This document shows positions 41,098-55,600 of a stretch of DNA of 64,000 nt, in pieces. Both the position numbers and the translations under genes were made by a program. Numbering within the stretch: position 1 is the first letter of the stretch; every line of letters starts with the position of its first letter. Source of the DNA: Gibbula magus. Taxonomy: Eukaryota; Mollusca; Gastropoda; Trochida; Trochidae. The notes beneath the pieces were generated by a model. The model had not been told where the DNA came from and ran no database searches. It saw only the letters and a list, made by a program, of their open reading frames with translations. Where the stretch lies: positions 81,113,093 to 81,177,092 of the forward strand of contig OW388289.1 in assembly GCA_936450465.1 (NCBI GenBank). Reading direction: 5' to 3'.

Positions 41098-43323
41098 TGG
41101 CCGACTCTGTCTGCTTGTTTTCATTTTCATTGAACTATATCATTTAATGTATACTCATATCTTTACCAATTGAAGGTTTTTGCATATCTCTACATTCCTG
41201 AAAGTGAGAAATTATTTTTGTTAGAAATATATGTGGAAAAATAATGCAGTGCAATTCCAATCCCCCAACGGAAAATTCAAGATGACAGGATTTCAATCCT
41301 TGTTTTATATCCTTGAATATTGGAGGCCAGACACTAATTGTACCTATGTGTACTTCTATAGTTCACTCCTACGAGGTGAGGCAAGTTTAATGCTACTTTC
41401 AAGAGTATTTCACTTATATCATTGGAGCTATTATTATTATTGCGGTGAAACCTGCGAGCAACTGCTGGAACTACGCTGAAATTCAGTGTAGTATTGCCGA
41501 CAAAGTTGCCATGCCCCTGGCGGGATTCGAACCAAGGACCTCTTGATCCGAAGCCGAACTTGCATGAAGGCTGGTCTATACAGTGAGTGATTGTTTAACG
41601 CCGCTTCGGCAGTATTGCAGCCATTAGCGGCGAGGTCTATACAGTGTAGTTTGTATAACACTGCAATTAAAACTTTAAAACTAGATGCTCACGCTCTTTG
41701 TGCTTTCCAGCGGAGATTTGCGTGTGTGGGACTGAGGAAATTCAATTCCCTACACAAGGCATTACTCGTCCCAGTCTCCATCACTGGCTACATAAAGCTT
41801 TGCAGCATTTCCTTCACTTTTCTGTGCTGCACCTGAAATGCATAGTGGGCTCCAATTTGCCAACACAGAAAAGTGAAGTTATGTAGTCAGTGATGAAGAT
41901 TGGCTGAAATGTCAATTTATAATTCCAAAGTTTACATATACCCCTCACTATTTTTGTCCAGTATAGTTTTGAATCAACTGTGAGTCTGTGATAACTTTCA
42001 ACTTGTAAATAAATACTCAAACCACCGCATCTTCTTGCTGTTGATTAATGCTTTCATGTTGGTTCATCCAACCAAGGAAACACGTCTGGTTCAATAGATA
42101 ACAAGTATGCTTTCATCTTTATGCACCAAACTTTGTTGCAAGTCCAACACCTGCCAGTTGCCACCACTGGCTAATATATGCCTTGCTGCATTTCCCTGAA
42201 TTTTCGTACTACAGGTTTCACGACGACATGCTGCACCTAATTTCATAGTGATCACAAGAAAGTTAAGGAAATGCATCTAGGCTTAAATTAGCCAGTGATT
42301 AAAACTAGTGTAAATTACAACTTGCAAGGGAAGTTCATCTGTACCTAAAACAGTGATGCAGATTAACATTTTTGCCAGTCGACCATTTCATCTTTGACCC
42401 AAAAAGACGAAAAGTATGAGAAAGTATTACTATTTGTTGGTTCTTCATTGATTGCATACTATTAAACATAACACGAAAGCAATTAACGATAACTATTAAT
42501 TTATCATTAACATGCATAAAATGGTTCATAATTTAAAATCAATGTTTACCAACTACGATCTACCGACAGTGCTAGTTTGAGCGAGTTTACACAAGGGAGT
42601 TTACAAGCGAATTTGCATCAAGATAGACGAGAAAATTCAAATAATTTAATTGCACATAGTTCATCAAAAGTTCAAATCATGGACCAAATGATATGTACCT
42701 TCTAAATAATCATTTTAAATTCAAAGGAACTCGTTTTCAATAGCGATATAATTTACGTTAACTCACAACTCGGCAGAGCACGTGGTCCAACTATTTTCCA
42801 TGAGACTATTTCCTATTCAAGATGTAGTTACGAATTTGAACTTATTCTAATAAGATTACTTGTATATTTTATTTTATATTTAATCTGTAACATATTCATG
42901 AATCACCGGTACAATGACGCCACACGTTCATGCAATTTTTATCTTTGACAAAATTTGTTTACAATGCGATGTTAATGAAATCTTTTTCGTAAATAATGTT
43001 GTGAAATGGGTCACATCTTTCAGTGACTAAATGACACTGAAAATATCAATTAAATATCAAACGGTAAGTGTTGTTTCTGCAGACAATTATAATTTACTGA
43101 AGATAATGATGATTGATGTCGTCCCTCGTGCTGTGAAGAATAAATGTGACTTCTTGACTGGATCAACGTATTTCAATTTCATAAACAACTAGAAATATGT
43201 GCATGTGATGCACTGTGATGTCCCCCGCTCCAACTTTCAATCCAACCTAGTCATATTGCCCTTATTTTTCACTTATGCTAAGCACTAAGTTCAATACTGC
43301 ATTAATAACGAGAAATAAAAAAT
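41098..43323. other. Intergenic region with repeat remnants; no gene seen
   Basis: 41,375-41,570 is the second copy of the repeat at 15,925-16,190. 41,584-41,635 (GATTGTTTAACGCCGCTTCG...GCAGCCATTA) resembles the TTTAACGCCGC motif of common mollusc SINE-like repeats. 41,740-41,900 and 42,110-42,310 hold inverted or dispersed repeat fragments. The remainder is AT-rich and featureless. Confidence 0.45.
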
Positions 43324-45440
43324 AGAGCCATGGGCTCTGTAGCTCATCAGGGTTTATATTGTTTGATGATGAAGACAGAAATAATATTGTCTCAATATAA
43401 TGCACAATCCTTAGCCTGAGAAATCTTAGTCTTGAAATTGAGAGAAAGCACTCAGCAAGGTCAACACACAGGAGATTATGCAATATGCTGACCCCTTGGC
43501 TCTGGTTACGAGGCAGCTGTGCTTTTACAGCCAAATTATGTAATAGCCTCTGCCTTGCACTAAACTCTGGCAGCACTATCTAACTGTATAAGGCTTAGAG
43601 AGAACAGGCTATGTGATGAATCTCATGGTACATAGTACAATTTAGAATCACCTTGGCTAAATAATCTTTGCACAATTTTAACGGTTCTATGCCTTTTCAT
43701 CTAAACATCTAAACATTCTGAACGCAATATTCCTTCTAGTTTGTTCTGGAGAAGAAGATGAAAATAGATTTTTATGTTTTGACCTGTGAGGGCCTTTTCT
43801 TGTAATATCCACAACATTCAGTTCATAGGCTATTTAACAGTTCTTAATTCACATTGATTACATCAATTTGACAAAATTTGACAAACATGTCCATAATGGA
43901 GACTTGATCTTCAAAATATATTTCACATTCCTACTGAATAAGATTAACTGCAAAGTTACTTTTTTTCTCAATTCTGCATTTATCAAACCCAAGTTAAGAC
44001 TCACATATCTAAAAGATGAGATGACTCTTCCTCAGGTATTTTATTAGGAATAAATTGAAGACTGGTTGAAGTGCCATAAAATATCAGTTCAAAATTCAAT
44101 TTCAAAGGGGTTTTTTAGGCTGTGGCCTATATTTGGGGTCACAGGATCACCAAATTTACAAGTTAGAATCCCCATTGGCTTAAGAGTTTGCACCCAATAT
44201 TACAGCCTTCTAGGTCTTTTTGTTCCAGAGGAAAGGATGAAAACATGATTTTAGGTAATGGCCTGTCAGGCCCTTATTTGGGGCCACAGGGTCACCAAAT
44301 CTACAATTTAGAATCTCCAATGGCTAAAGACTCTTTACACAACATGACAGCCTTCTAGGTCTTTTTGTTCTGGAGAAGATAGAAATAGTATTATCTCATC
44401 ATTTCAATACCAGTCATATGCAGTTCACATATCTCATGTAACATAAAAGATTTCTTAACTCCTCTTCAATTTATTCCTTTGTGGCTTGTCACAATATTCA
44501 GTTCATTGGCTATTCAATAGTTCTCATTTCACATTGATTACATCAATTTGAGAAACATGTCCACAATGCAGATTGTAATCTTAAGTCGACATATATTTCA
44601 CATTCCTACTGAATAAGATTAACTGCACAGTTACTTTTTTTTCTCAATTATACATTTCTCAAACCCAAGTTAGGACTCACATATCAACAAGATGAGATGA
44701 CTGTCCCTAAGATATTTTATTAGGGATAAATTGAAGACTGATTGAAGTGCACATAAAATATCAGTCCAAAATCCAATTTCAAAGGTTTTTTTTTAGGCTG
44801 TGGCCCATATTTGGGGTCACAGGGTCACCAAATTTACAAGTTAGAATCCCCATTGGCTAAAGAGTTTGCACACAATATTACAGCCTTCTAGGTCTTTTTG
44901 TTCCGGAGAAACTGATGAAAACAGGATTTTAGGTAATGGCCTGTGAGGCTCTTATTTGGGACCACAGGGTCACCAAATCTACAATTTGGAATCTCCATTG
45001 GTTAAAGACTCTTTACACAACATGACAGCCTCCTAGGTCTTTTCGTTCTGGAGAAGAAAAAGAAAATAGAATTTTAGGTCATGGCCTGTGAGGCCCTTAT
45101 TTGGGGTCACAGGGTCACCAAATCTACAATTTAGAATCTCCATTAGCTTAAGAGTCTGTATACAACATTTCAGTCTTCTAGGTCTTTTCGTTCTGGAGAA
45201 GAAGATGAAATAGGTTTTTAGGTTATGGCCTGTGAGGCCCTTATTTGGGGTCACTGGATCACTAAATCTACAATTTAGAATCCCCATTGCCCAAGGAGTC
45301 TGTATACAAAATTTCAGCTACCTAGACCAAGTGGTTCTGGAGAAGAAGTTGAAAAAGCGAAAAGTTTACGGACGGACGGATGGACGGACGCCATCCCATG
45401 CCATAAGCCCATCGGGCCTTTCAGGCCTGATGAGCTAAAA
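43324..45440 (+). mobile_element. Long tandem-core element adjoining the 171-bp satellite
   Basis: The 5' palindrome AGAGCCATGGGCTCT and TAGCTCATCAGG start the element. It is followed by a body with an internal duplication: about 43,740-44,230 and about 44,390-44,900 match in order, including 'cacatatct', 'ttcattggctatt' and 'ggggtcacaggatcacc'. At least four regular monomers of about 122 bp then run to 45,360. GGACGGACGGATGGACGG, the 3' hairpin and CCTGATGAGCTA close it at 45,440, exactly where the satellite begins. Confidence 0.75.
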
Positions 45441-46636
45441 ATTCAGAATAACCAAAATAGCAAAAGGCACCACTCCACCACTAGGTCTAACCACATACCA
45501 AGTTTTGAAAAGAAATACTAGATAGATTTTGAAACAGGCCGGAAAAGGTCCCTACCCCCAATTTGCATTAAGTTCAAATTGTTTCCATGGAAACCAGAAA
45601 AAATAAAAAATTCAGAATAACCAAAATAGCAAAAGGCACCACTCCACCACTAGGTCTAACCACATACCAAGTTTCGTAAAGAAATACTTGATAAATTTTG
45701 AAATAGAGGCCGGAAAAGGTCCCTACCCCCAATTTGCACTAAGTTCAAATTGTTTCCATGGAAACCAGAAAAAATAAAAAATTCAGAATAACCAAAATAG
45801 CAAAAGGCACCACTCCACCACTAGGTCTAACCACATACCAAGTTTCTTAAAGAAATACTTGATAAATTTTGAAATAGAGGCCGGAAAAGGTCCCTACCCC
45901 CAATTTGCACTAAGTTCAAATTGTTTCCATGGAAACCAGAAAAAATAAAAAATTCAGAATAACCAAAATAGCAAAAGGCACCACTCCACCACTAGGTCTA
46001 ACCACATACCAAGTTTCGTAAAGAAATACTTGATAAATTTTGAAATAGAGGCCGGAAAAGGTCCCTACCCCCAATTTGCACTAAGTTCAAATTGTTTCCA
46101 TGGAAACCAGAAAAAATAAAAAATTCAGAATAACCAAAATAGCAAAAGGCACCACTCCACCACTAGGTCTAACCACATACCAAGTTTCGTAAAGAAATAC
46201 TTGATAAATTTTGAAATAGAGGCCGGAAAAGGTCCCTACCCCCAATTTGCACTAAGTTCAAATTGTTTCCATGGAAACCAGAAAAAATAAAAAATTCAGA
46301 ATAACCAAAATAGCAAAAGGCACCACTCCACCACTAGGTCTAACCACATACCAAGTTTCGTAAAGAAATACTTGATAAATTTTGAAATAGAGGCCGGAAA
46401 AGGTCCCTACCCCCAATTTGCACTAAGTTCAAATTGTTTCCATGGAAACCAGAAAAAATAAAAAATTCAGAATAACCAAAATAGCAAAAGGCACCACTCC
46501 ACCACTAGGTCTAACCACATACCAAGTTTCGGAAAGAAATACTTGATAGATTTTGAAATAGAGGCCGGAAAGGTCCCTACCCCCAATTTGCACTAAGTTC
46601 AAATTGTTTCCATGGAAACCAGAAAAGAAAAAAAAT
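45441..46636 (+). repeat. 171-bp satellite, seven head-to-tail monomers
   Basis: Monomers start at 45,441, 45,610, 45,781, 45,952, 46,123, 46,294 and 46,465, each beginning ATTCAGAATAACCAAAATAG and ending near GTTTCCATGGAAACC (a palindrome) plus an A-rich spacer. The middle five are nearly identical. The first and last carry shared variants ('gatagatt') also found in the monomers within each 3.1-kb unit. The 171-bp period is nucleosome-scale. Confidence 0.95.
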
Positions 46637-49544
46637 AGAGCCATGGCCTCTGTAGCTCATCAGGAGATAATAAGTGGGGTATGTTATGGAGTGGACTTAT
46701 TAGCAATGGTCAGATAATGGAATGTAGTAATAAGAATCTAGGTAGTGAAACGATTAAAGCAGTTTAAAAATATTTTGTTACCATAACTTTGCCAATCTGC
46801 TTTATATATGTGTTGAAAGAGCAACACAAAGCTTTGAAATAAATTGCTGGTATCAAACATATAATAATGTGGTGGAGAGATCATACTATTTTTTAAGATC
46901 GTACACACATTATATAATAATGAATATACCGGGTACAATTCTTTGCATACAATTCACCACTGTAAGCTATTGCAATAATGGCCTGGGGCTGTAGAAGAAA
47001 ATGAAAAAAACCTTTTTAGGTCATGACCCCTGCTAATTATTATCATAATTGGTTACACATAAATCAACATTCGTTATGAATATCATACACCTTTGCATTA
47101 TATTGTTTTAATTCTTAATTGCATTATGGCAATACCAACATTTATTACATAATGAATAGGAGCCTCAGTTTTTGAAAATCCCATTTCTCATAGGCTCCAT
47201 TTCAATACTTAATAAATTGGTGAATTCTTTTTTAGTAAATTCTATTCACCATTTCTTATAGGCTCCTTTTCAATATTTGATAAAATGGTGATATTCTATG
47301 AATAAATTCTTTTTTAGAGTCAGTGAAAAGCAGTCTCACGCACAGTCTATGATAACACGGTGCTGCACAGAAGTTTGAAGTAACCTGAAACCTCTGTGTA
47401 ACTATCAGTTTTCATTCTTCTGCCAGGAAGAGGTCAACACAATGCAATTACATAACATGCAGACACTGGACTCACAGCCAGTAAAATTTATATGTTAGAT
47501 GCAGTTTTTCCTACAATTAATTATTTTTCTGTACTGGAGAAGATGATGAAAATAGGTGTGATGTCACAATCTCATATAGCTACTTCTTTTATAGTCCTAT
47601 GTTATCACCAGTCATCACTAGTCATATTCAGTTCACATATCTCATGTAAAATGAAAAAATTTAATTCCTCTTCAAGTTATTCCTTCAAAGGGTATTCAAT
47701 AGTTCTCATTTCAAATAGATTCACATTAAACATGTCCATGATGTAGACATCTATCTCATTTCTTGTTCCTATTGAATAAAATTAACTGCAAAGTTAATAG
47801 AAAACTAAATCAGTTATAAAGTATAAAATATGATATAAATAAGTTATACCAAATTGACTCGTACTGGAAATTCTCATTAATTAATTAATTAATTCTCCAA
47901 ATAATTACACTATATCATGAGATATTAAAAAACTCCATTATTTACTCTTAAATTACAAAGAACATAATATTAGATTTAATAAAAGATTCTGTATTAAGTC
48001 TTTAGAATACTTTTAGACTTGTGTACCTTTATCAGCAAATTCATAATCTCAGAAAGATGCTGTAAACTGAAATAGGCTTTTAGGTTATGATCCCTGTGAC
48101 CCATATTTGGGGTCACAGACTCACCAAATTTACAATTTAGAATCCCTTACAGCCAAGGAGTCTGTACATAAAATTTCAGCTCGCTAGAGCCATTGGGACT
48201 GGAGATGAAGATGAAAATAGCATTTTAGGTCATTGCCTCTGTGACCAAATATTTGGGGTCTCACTGTCACCAAATTTACAATTTAGAATCCCCTTCAGTC
48301 AAGGAGTATGTACATAAAATTTCAGCTCTCTACGTTCATTGGGACTGGAGAAGAAGATGAAAATAGTTTTTTTTTAGGTAATGACCCCTGTGAGCCACAC
48401 TTGGGGTCACAGGGTCACCAAATCTACAATTTAGAATCCCTTTCAGCCAAGGAGCCTGTACATAAAATTTCAGCTCTCTGGAGTCATTGGTTCTGGAGAA
48501 GAAGATGAAAATAGCTTTTAAGGTTATGACCCCTGTGACCCACATTTGGGGTCACAGGGTCACCAAATTTACAATTTAGTATCCCCTTCAGCCAAGGAGT
48601 CTGTACATTAAATTTCAGCTCTCTGGAGTCATTGGTTCTGGAGAAGAAGTCGAAAAAGCGAAAAGTTTACGGACGGACGGACGGACGGACGGACGGACGC
48701 CATCCCATGCCATAAGCCCATCGGGCCTTTCAGGCCAGATGAGCTAAAAATTCAGAATAACCAAAATAGCAAAAGGCACCACTCCACCACTAGGTCTAAC
48801 CACCAGTCTGATTAAAATTGACCTTGTTCCGAGGAATAAAATTTGCAAAATTTTGCATCTGCCGGGATACGAACAGGTTCTGTAGATTCCTCGCCAGAAG
48901 GTCTGAGAACACCCCGTATAGGCGTGTGTTCAGAACCAGTTTAGCGCAGCCAAAACCCAGTCAAATAGCTGACCAATCACATCATAGTATTTAAACGGTT
49001 GCGGTTTTGAAAGCATTCGGAACAGACAAAAGGATAGCTGTTTGGAGTTATCTGCCCCTAGTTTCTCGCACCGAAAGCATTTGTTGGGCATCTTTTGATT
49101 GGCTAGCTGAATTGCGCCCGAACACGCTAGTGTACGGGGTGCTTTCAGACGGTTTGGCGTGGAAACCCACGAACGAGTTCGTATCCCGGTAGATGCACTA
49201 TTTTGCATTTTTTATTCCACGGAAAACAGTCGATTTTAATCAGACTGGTCTAACCACATACCAAGTTTCGTAAAGAAATACTAGATAGATTTTGAAACAG
49301 GCCGGAAAAGGCCCCTACCGCCAATTTGCACTAAGTTCAAATTGTTTCCATGGAAACCAGAAAAAATAAAAAATTCAGAATAACCAAAATAGCAAAAGGC
49401 ACCACTCCACCACTAGGTCTAACCACATACCAAGTTTCGGAAAGAAATACTTGATAGATTTTGAAATAGAGGCCGGAAAGGTCCCTACCCCCAATTTGCA
49501 CTAAGTTCAAATTGTTTCAATGGAAACCAGAAAAGAAAAAAAAT
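46637..49544 (+). repeat. 3.1-kb higher-order unit 1 (2,908 bp, internally deleted)
   Basis: Contents: tandem-core element (46,637-48,749), partial 171-bp monomer, hAT-like MITE (48,803-49,248), remainder of that monomer, and a second monomer. Relative to other units it lacks 244 bp at about 48,043, between 'cagcaaattca' and 'taatctcagaaag'. The solo copy at 765-2,470 retains that segment, so it was lost here. It has seven GGAC repeats and a private 'tatcataattgg'. Confidence 0.95.
48803..49248. mobile_element. hAT-like MITE inserted in a 171-bp monomer (446 bp)
   Basis: The outer terminal inverted repeats are CCAGTCTGATTAAAAT and ATTTTAATCAGACTGG. Long subterminal arms follow (GCATCTGCCGGGATACGAAC against its reverse complement with one mismatch). 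An 8-bp duplication TCTAACCA flanks it at 48,795-48,802 and 49,249-49,256, and the uninterrupted monomers carry this site once. An 8-bp duplication fits the hAT superfamily. Identical copies occur at 51,955-52,400, 55,091-55,536, 58,227-58,672 and 61,363-61,808. Confidence 0.88.
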
Positions 49545-52500
49545 AGAGCCATGGCCTCTGTAGCTCATCAGGAGATAATAAGTGGGGTATGTTATGGAGT
49601 GGACTTATTAGCAATGGTCAGATAATGGAATGTAGTAATAAGAATCTAGGTAGTGAAACGATTAAAGCAGTTTAAAAATATTTTGTTACCATAACTTTGC
49701 CAATCTGCTTTATATATGTGTTGAAAGAGCAACACAAAGCTTTGAAATAAATTGCTGGTATCAAACATATAATAATGTGGTGGAGAGATCATACTATTTT
49801 TTAAGATCGTACACACATTATATAATAATGAATATACCGGGTACAATTCTTTGCATACAATTCACCACTGTAAGCTATTGCAATAATGGCCTGGGGCTGT
49901 AGAAGAAAATGAAAAAAACCTTTTTAGGTCATGACCCCTGCTAATTATTATCAAAATTGGTTACACATAAATCAACATTCGTTATGAATATCATACACCT
50001 TTGCATTATATTGTTTTAATTCTTAATTGCATTATGGCAATACCAACATTTATTACATAATGAATAGGAGCCTCAGTTTTTGAAAATCCCATTTCTCATA
50101 GGCTCCATTTCAATACTTAATAAATTGGTGAATTCTTTTTTAGTAAATTCTATTCACCATTTCTTATAGGCTCCTTTTCAATATTTGATAAAATGGTGAT
50201 ATTCTATGAATAAATTCTTTTTTAGAGTCAGTGAAAAGCAGTCTCACGCACAGTCTATGATAACACGGTGCTGCACAGAAGTTTGAAGTAACCTGAAACC
50301 TCTGTGTAACTATCAGTTTTCATTCTTCTGCCAGGAAGAGGTCAACACAATGCAATTACATAACATGCAGACACTGGACTCACAGCCAGTAAAATTTATA
50401 TGTTAGATGCAGTTTTTCCTACAATTAATTATTTTTCTGTACTGGAGAAGATGATGAAAATAGGTGTGATGTCACAATCTCATATAGCTACTTCTTTTAT
50501 AGTCCTATGTTATCACCAGTCATCACTAGTCATATTCAGTTCACATATCTCATGTAAAATGAAAAAATTTAATTCCTCTTCAAGTTATTCCTTCAAAGGG
50601 TATTCAATAGTTCTCATTTCAAATAGATTCACATTAAACATGTCCATGATGTAGACATCTATCTCATTTCTTGTTCCTATTGAATAAAATTAACTGCAAA
50701 GTTAATAGAAAACTAAATCAGTTATAAAGTATAAAATATGATATAAATAAGTTATACCAAATTGACTCGTACTGGAAATTCTCATTAATTAATTAATTAA
50801 TTCTCCAAATAATTACACTATATCATGAGATATTAAAAAACTCCATTATTTACTCTTAAATTACAAAGAACATAATATTAGATTTAATAAAAGATTCTGT
50901 ATTAAGTCTTTAGAATACTTTTAGACTTGTGTACCTTTATCAGCAAATTCACTTGCAAAATACAAATAATTACTCATATGTGAAATGTGAGACAAAGATA
51001 AAATATGACTTATAATTTTTGTTAGACCTCCAATTCTAAGTTTTTAATTCTAAATATCTCTTTTTCATCAGACATATTATATTCTCAAAGCACATGTTAG
51101 AACTCTCACATCAGAAAGATGAAATGCCTTTAACTCAGCTGTTTTCTTTAAAATTACCTCCCTTACCTACTTACTGATTGAAGTGCACATATAATCTCAG
51201 AAAGATGCTGTAAACTGAAATAGGCTTTTAGGTTATGATCCCTGTGACCCATATTTGGGGTCACAGACTCACCAAATTTACAATTTAGAATCCCTTACAG
51301 CCAAGGAGTCTGTACATAAAATTTCAGCTCGCTAGAGCCATTGGGACTGGAGATGAAGATGAAAATAGCATTTTAGGTCATTGCCTCTGTGACCCAATAT
51401 TTGGGGTCTCACTGTCACCAAATTTACAATTTAGAATCCCCTTCAGTCAAGGAGTATGTACATAAAATTTCAGCTCTCTACGTTCATTGGGACTGGAGAA
51501 GAAGATGAAAATAGTTTTTTTTTAGGTAATGACCCCTGTGAGCCACACTTGGGGTCACAGGGTCACCAAATCTACAATTTAGAATCCCTTTCAGCCAAGG
51601 AGCCTGTACATAAAATTTCAGCTCTCTGGAGTCATTGGTTCTGGAGAAGAAGATGAAAATAGCTTTTAAGGTTATGACCCCTGTGACCCACATTTGGGGT
51701 CACAGGGTCACCAAATTTACAATTTAGTATCCCCTTCAGCCAAGGAGTCTGTACATTAAATTTCAGCTCTCTGGAGTCATTGGTTCTGGAGAAGAAGTTG
51801 AAAAAGCGAAAAGTTTACGGACGGACGGACGGACGGACGGACGGACGGACGCCATCCCATGCCATAAGCCCATCGGGCCTTTCAGGCCAGATGAGCTAAA
51901 AATTCAGAATAACCAAAATAGCAAAAGGCACCACTCCACCACTAGGTCTAACCACCAGTCTGATTAAAATTGACCTTGTTCCGAGGAATAAAATTTGCAA
52001 AATTTTGCATCTGCCGGGATACGAACAGGTTCTGTAGATTCCTCGCCAGAAGGTCTGAGAACACCCCGTATAGGCGTGTGTTCAGAACCAGTTTAGCGCA
52101 GCCAAAACCCAGTCAAATAGCTGACCAATCACATCATAGTATTTAAACGGTTGCGGTTTTGAAAGCATTCGGAACAGACAAAAGGATAGCTGTTTGGAGT
52201 TATCTGCCCCTAGTTTCTCGCACCGAAAGCATTTGTTGGGCATCTTTTGATTGGCTAGCTGAATTGCGCCCGAACACGCTAGTGTACGGGGTGCTTTCAG
52301 ACGGTTTGGCGTGGAAACCCACGAACGAGTTCGTATCCCGGTAGATGCACTATTTTGCATTTTTTATTCCACGGAAAACAGTCGATTTTAATCAGACTGG
52401 TCTAACCACATACCAAGTTTCGTAAAGAAATACTAGATAGATTTTGAAACAGGCCGGAAAAGGCCCCTACCGCCAATTTGCACTAAGTTCAAATTGTTTC

Positions 52501-52696
52501 CATGGAAACCAGAAAAAATAAAAAATTCAGAATAACCAAAATAGCAAAAGGCACCACTCCACCACTAGGTCTAACCACATACCAAGTTTCGGAAAGAAAT
52601 ACTTGATAGATTTTGAAATAGAGGCCGGAAAGGTCCCTACCCCCAATTTGCACTAAGTTCAAATTGTTTCCATGGAAACCAGAAAAGAAAAAAAAT
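49545..52696 (+). repeat. 3.1-kb higher-order unit 2 (3,152 bp)
   Basis: A full-length unit, 16 bp longer than units 3-5 because it has eight GGAC repeats (at 51,829-51,860) instead of four. It keeps the 244-bp segment that unit 1 lacks. Confidence 0.95.
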
Positions 52697-55600
52697 AGAG
52701 CCATGGCCTCTGTAGCTCATCAGGAGATAATAAGTGGGGTATGTTATGGAGTGGACTTATTAGCAATGGTCAGATAATGGAATGTAGTAATAAGAATCTA
52801 GGTAGTGAAACGATTAAAGCAGTTTAAAAATATTTTGTTACCATAACTTTGCCAATCTGCTTTATATATGTGTTGAAAGAGCAACACAAAGCTTTGAAAT
52901 AAATTGCTGGTATCAAACATATAATAATGTGGTGGAGAGATCATACTATTTTTTAAGATCGTACACACATTATATAATAATGAATATACCGGGTACAATT
53001 CTTTGCATACAATTCACCACTGTAAGCTATTGCAATAATGGCCTGGGGCTGTAGAAGAAAATGAAAAAAACCTTTTTAGGTCATGACCCCTGCTAATTAT
53101 TATCAAAATTGGTTACACATAAATCAACATTCGTTATGAATATCATACACCTTTGCATTATATTGTTTTAATTCTTAATTGCATTATGGCAATACCAACA
53201 TTTATTACATAATGAATAGGAGCCTCAGTTTTTGAAAATCCCATTTCTCATAGGCTCCATTTCAATACTTAATAAATTGGTGAATTCTTTTTTAGTAAAT
53301 TCTATTCACCATTTCTTATAGGCTCCTTTTCAATATTTGATAAAATGGTGATATTCTATGAATAAATTCTTTTTTAGAGTCAGTGAAAAGCAGTCTCACG
53401 CACAGTCTATGATAACACGGTGCTGCACAGAAGTTTGAAGTAACCTGAAACCTCTGTGTAACTATCAGTTTTCATTCTTCTGCCAGGAAGAGGTCAACAC
53501 AATGCAATTACATAACATGCAGACACTGGACTCACAGCCAGTAAAATTTATATGTTAGATGCAGTTTTTCCTACAATTAATTATTTTTCTGTACTGGAGA
53601 AGATGATGAAAATAGGTGTGATGTCACAATCTCATATAGCTACTTCTTTTATAGTCCTATGTTATCACCAGTCATCACTAGTCATATTCAGTTCACATAT
53701 CTCATGTAAAATGAAAAAATTTAATTCCTCTTCAAGTTATTCCTTCAAAGGGTATTCAATAGTTCTCATTTCAAATAGATTCACATTAAACATGTCCATG
53801 ATGTAGACATCTATCTCATTTCTTGTTCCTATTGAATAAAATTAACTGCAAAGTTAATAGAAAACTAAATCAGTTATAAAGTATAAAATATGATATAAAT
53901 AAGTTATACCAAATTGACTCGTACTGGAAATTCTCATTAATTAATTAATTAATTCTCCAAATAATTACACTATATCATGAGATATTAAAAAACTCCATTA
54001 TTTACTCTTAAATTACAAAGAACATAATATTAGATTTAATAAAAGATTCTGTATTAAGTCTTTAGAATACTTTTAGACTTGTGTACCTTTATCAGCAAAT
54101 TCACTTGCAAAATACAAATAATTACTCATATGTGAAATGTGAGACAAAGATAAAATATGACTTATAATTTTTGTTAGACCTCCAATTCTAAGTTTTTAAT
54201 TCTAAATATCTCTTTTTCATCAGACATATTATATTCTCAAAGCACATGTTAGAACTCTCACATCAGAAAGATGAAATGCCTTTAACTCAGCTGTTTTCTT
54301 TAAAATTACCTCCCTTACCTACTTACTGATTGAAGTGCACATATAATCTCAGAAAGATGCTGTAAACTGAAATAGGCTTTTAGGTTATGATCCCTGTGAC
54401 CCATATTTGGGGTCACAGACTCACCAAATTTACAATTTAGAATCCCTTACAGCCAAGGAGTCTGTACATAAAATTTCAGCTCGCTAGAGCCATTGGGACT
54501 GGAGATGAAGATGAAAATAGCATTTTAGGTCATTGCCTCTGTGACCCAATATTTGGGGTCTCACTGTCACCAAATTTACAATTTAGAATCCCCTTCAGTC
54601 AAGGAGTATGTACATAAAATTTCAGCTCTCTACGTTCATTGGGACTGGAGAAGAAGATGAAAATAGTTTTTTTTTAGGTAATGACCCCTGTGAGCCACAC
54701 TTGGGGTCACAGGGTCACCAAATCTACAATTTAGAATCCCTTTCAGCCAAGGAGCCTGTACATAAAATTTCAGCTCTCTGGAGTCATTGGTTCTGGAGAA
54801 GAAGATGAAAATAGCTTTTAAGGTTATGACCCCTGTGACCCACATTTGGGGTCACAGGGTCACCAAATTTACAATTTAGTATCCCCTTCAGCCAATGAGT
54901 CTGTACATTAAATTTCAGCTCTCTGGAGTCATTGGTTCTGGAGAAGAAGTTGAAAAAGCGAAAAGTTTACGGACGGACGGACGGACGCCATCCCATGCCA
55001 TAAGCCCATCGGGCCTTTCAGGCCAGATGAGCTAAAAATTCAGAATAACCAAAATAGCAAAAGGCACCACTCCACCACTAGGTCTAACCACCAGTCTGAT
55101 TAAAATTGACCTTGTTCCGAGGAATAAAATTTGCAAAATTTTGCATCTGCCGGGATACGAACAGGTTCTGTAGATTCCTCGCCAGAAGGTCTGAGAACAC
55201 CCCGTATAGGCGTGTGTTCAGAACCAGTTTAGCGCAGCCAAAACCCAGTCAAATAGCTGACCAATCACATCATAGTATTTAAACGGTTGCGGTTTTGAAA
55301 GCATTCGGAACAGACAAAAGGATAGCTGTTTGGAGTTATCTGCCCCTAGTTTCTCGCACCGAAAGCATTTGTTGGGCATCTTTTGATTGGCTAGCTGAAT
55401 TGCGCCCGAACACGCTAGTGTACGGGGTGCTTTCAGACGGTTTGGCGTGGAAACCCACGAACGAGTTCGTATCCCGGTAGATGCACTATTTTGCATTTTT
55501 TATTCCACGGAAAACAGTCGATTTTAATCAGACTGGTCTAACCACATACCAAGTTTCGTAAAGAAATACTAGATAGATTTTGAAACAGGCCGGAAAAGGC

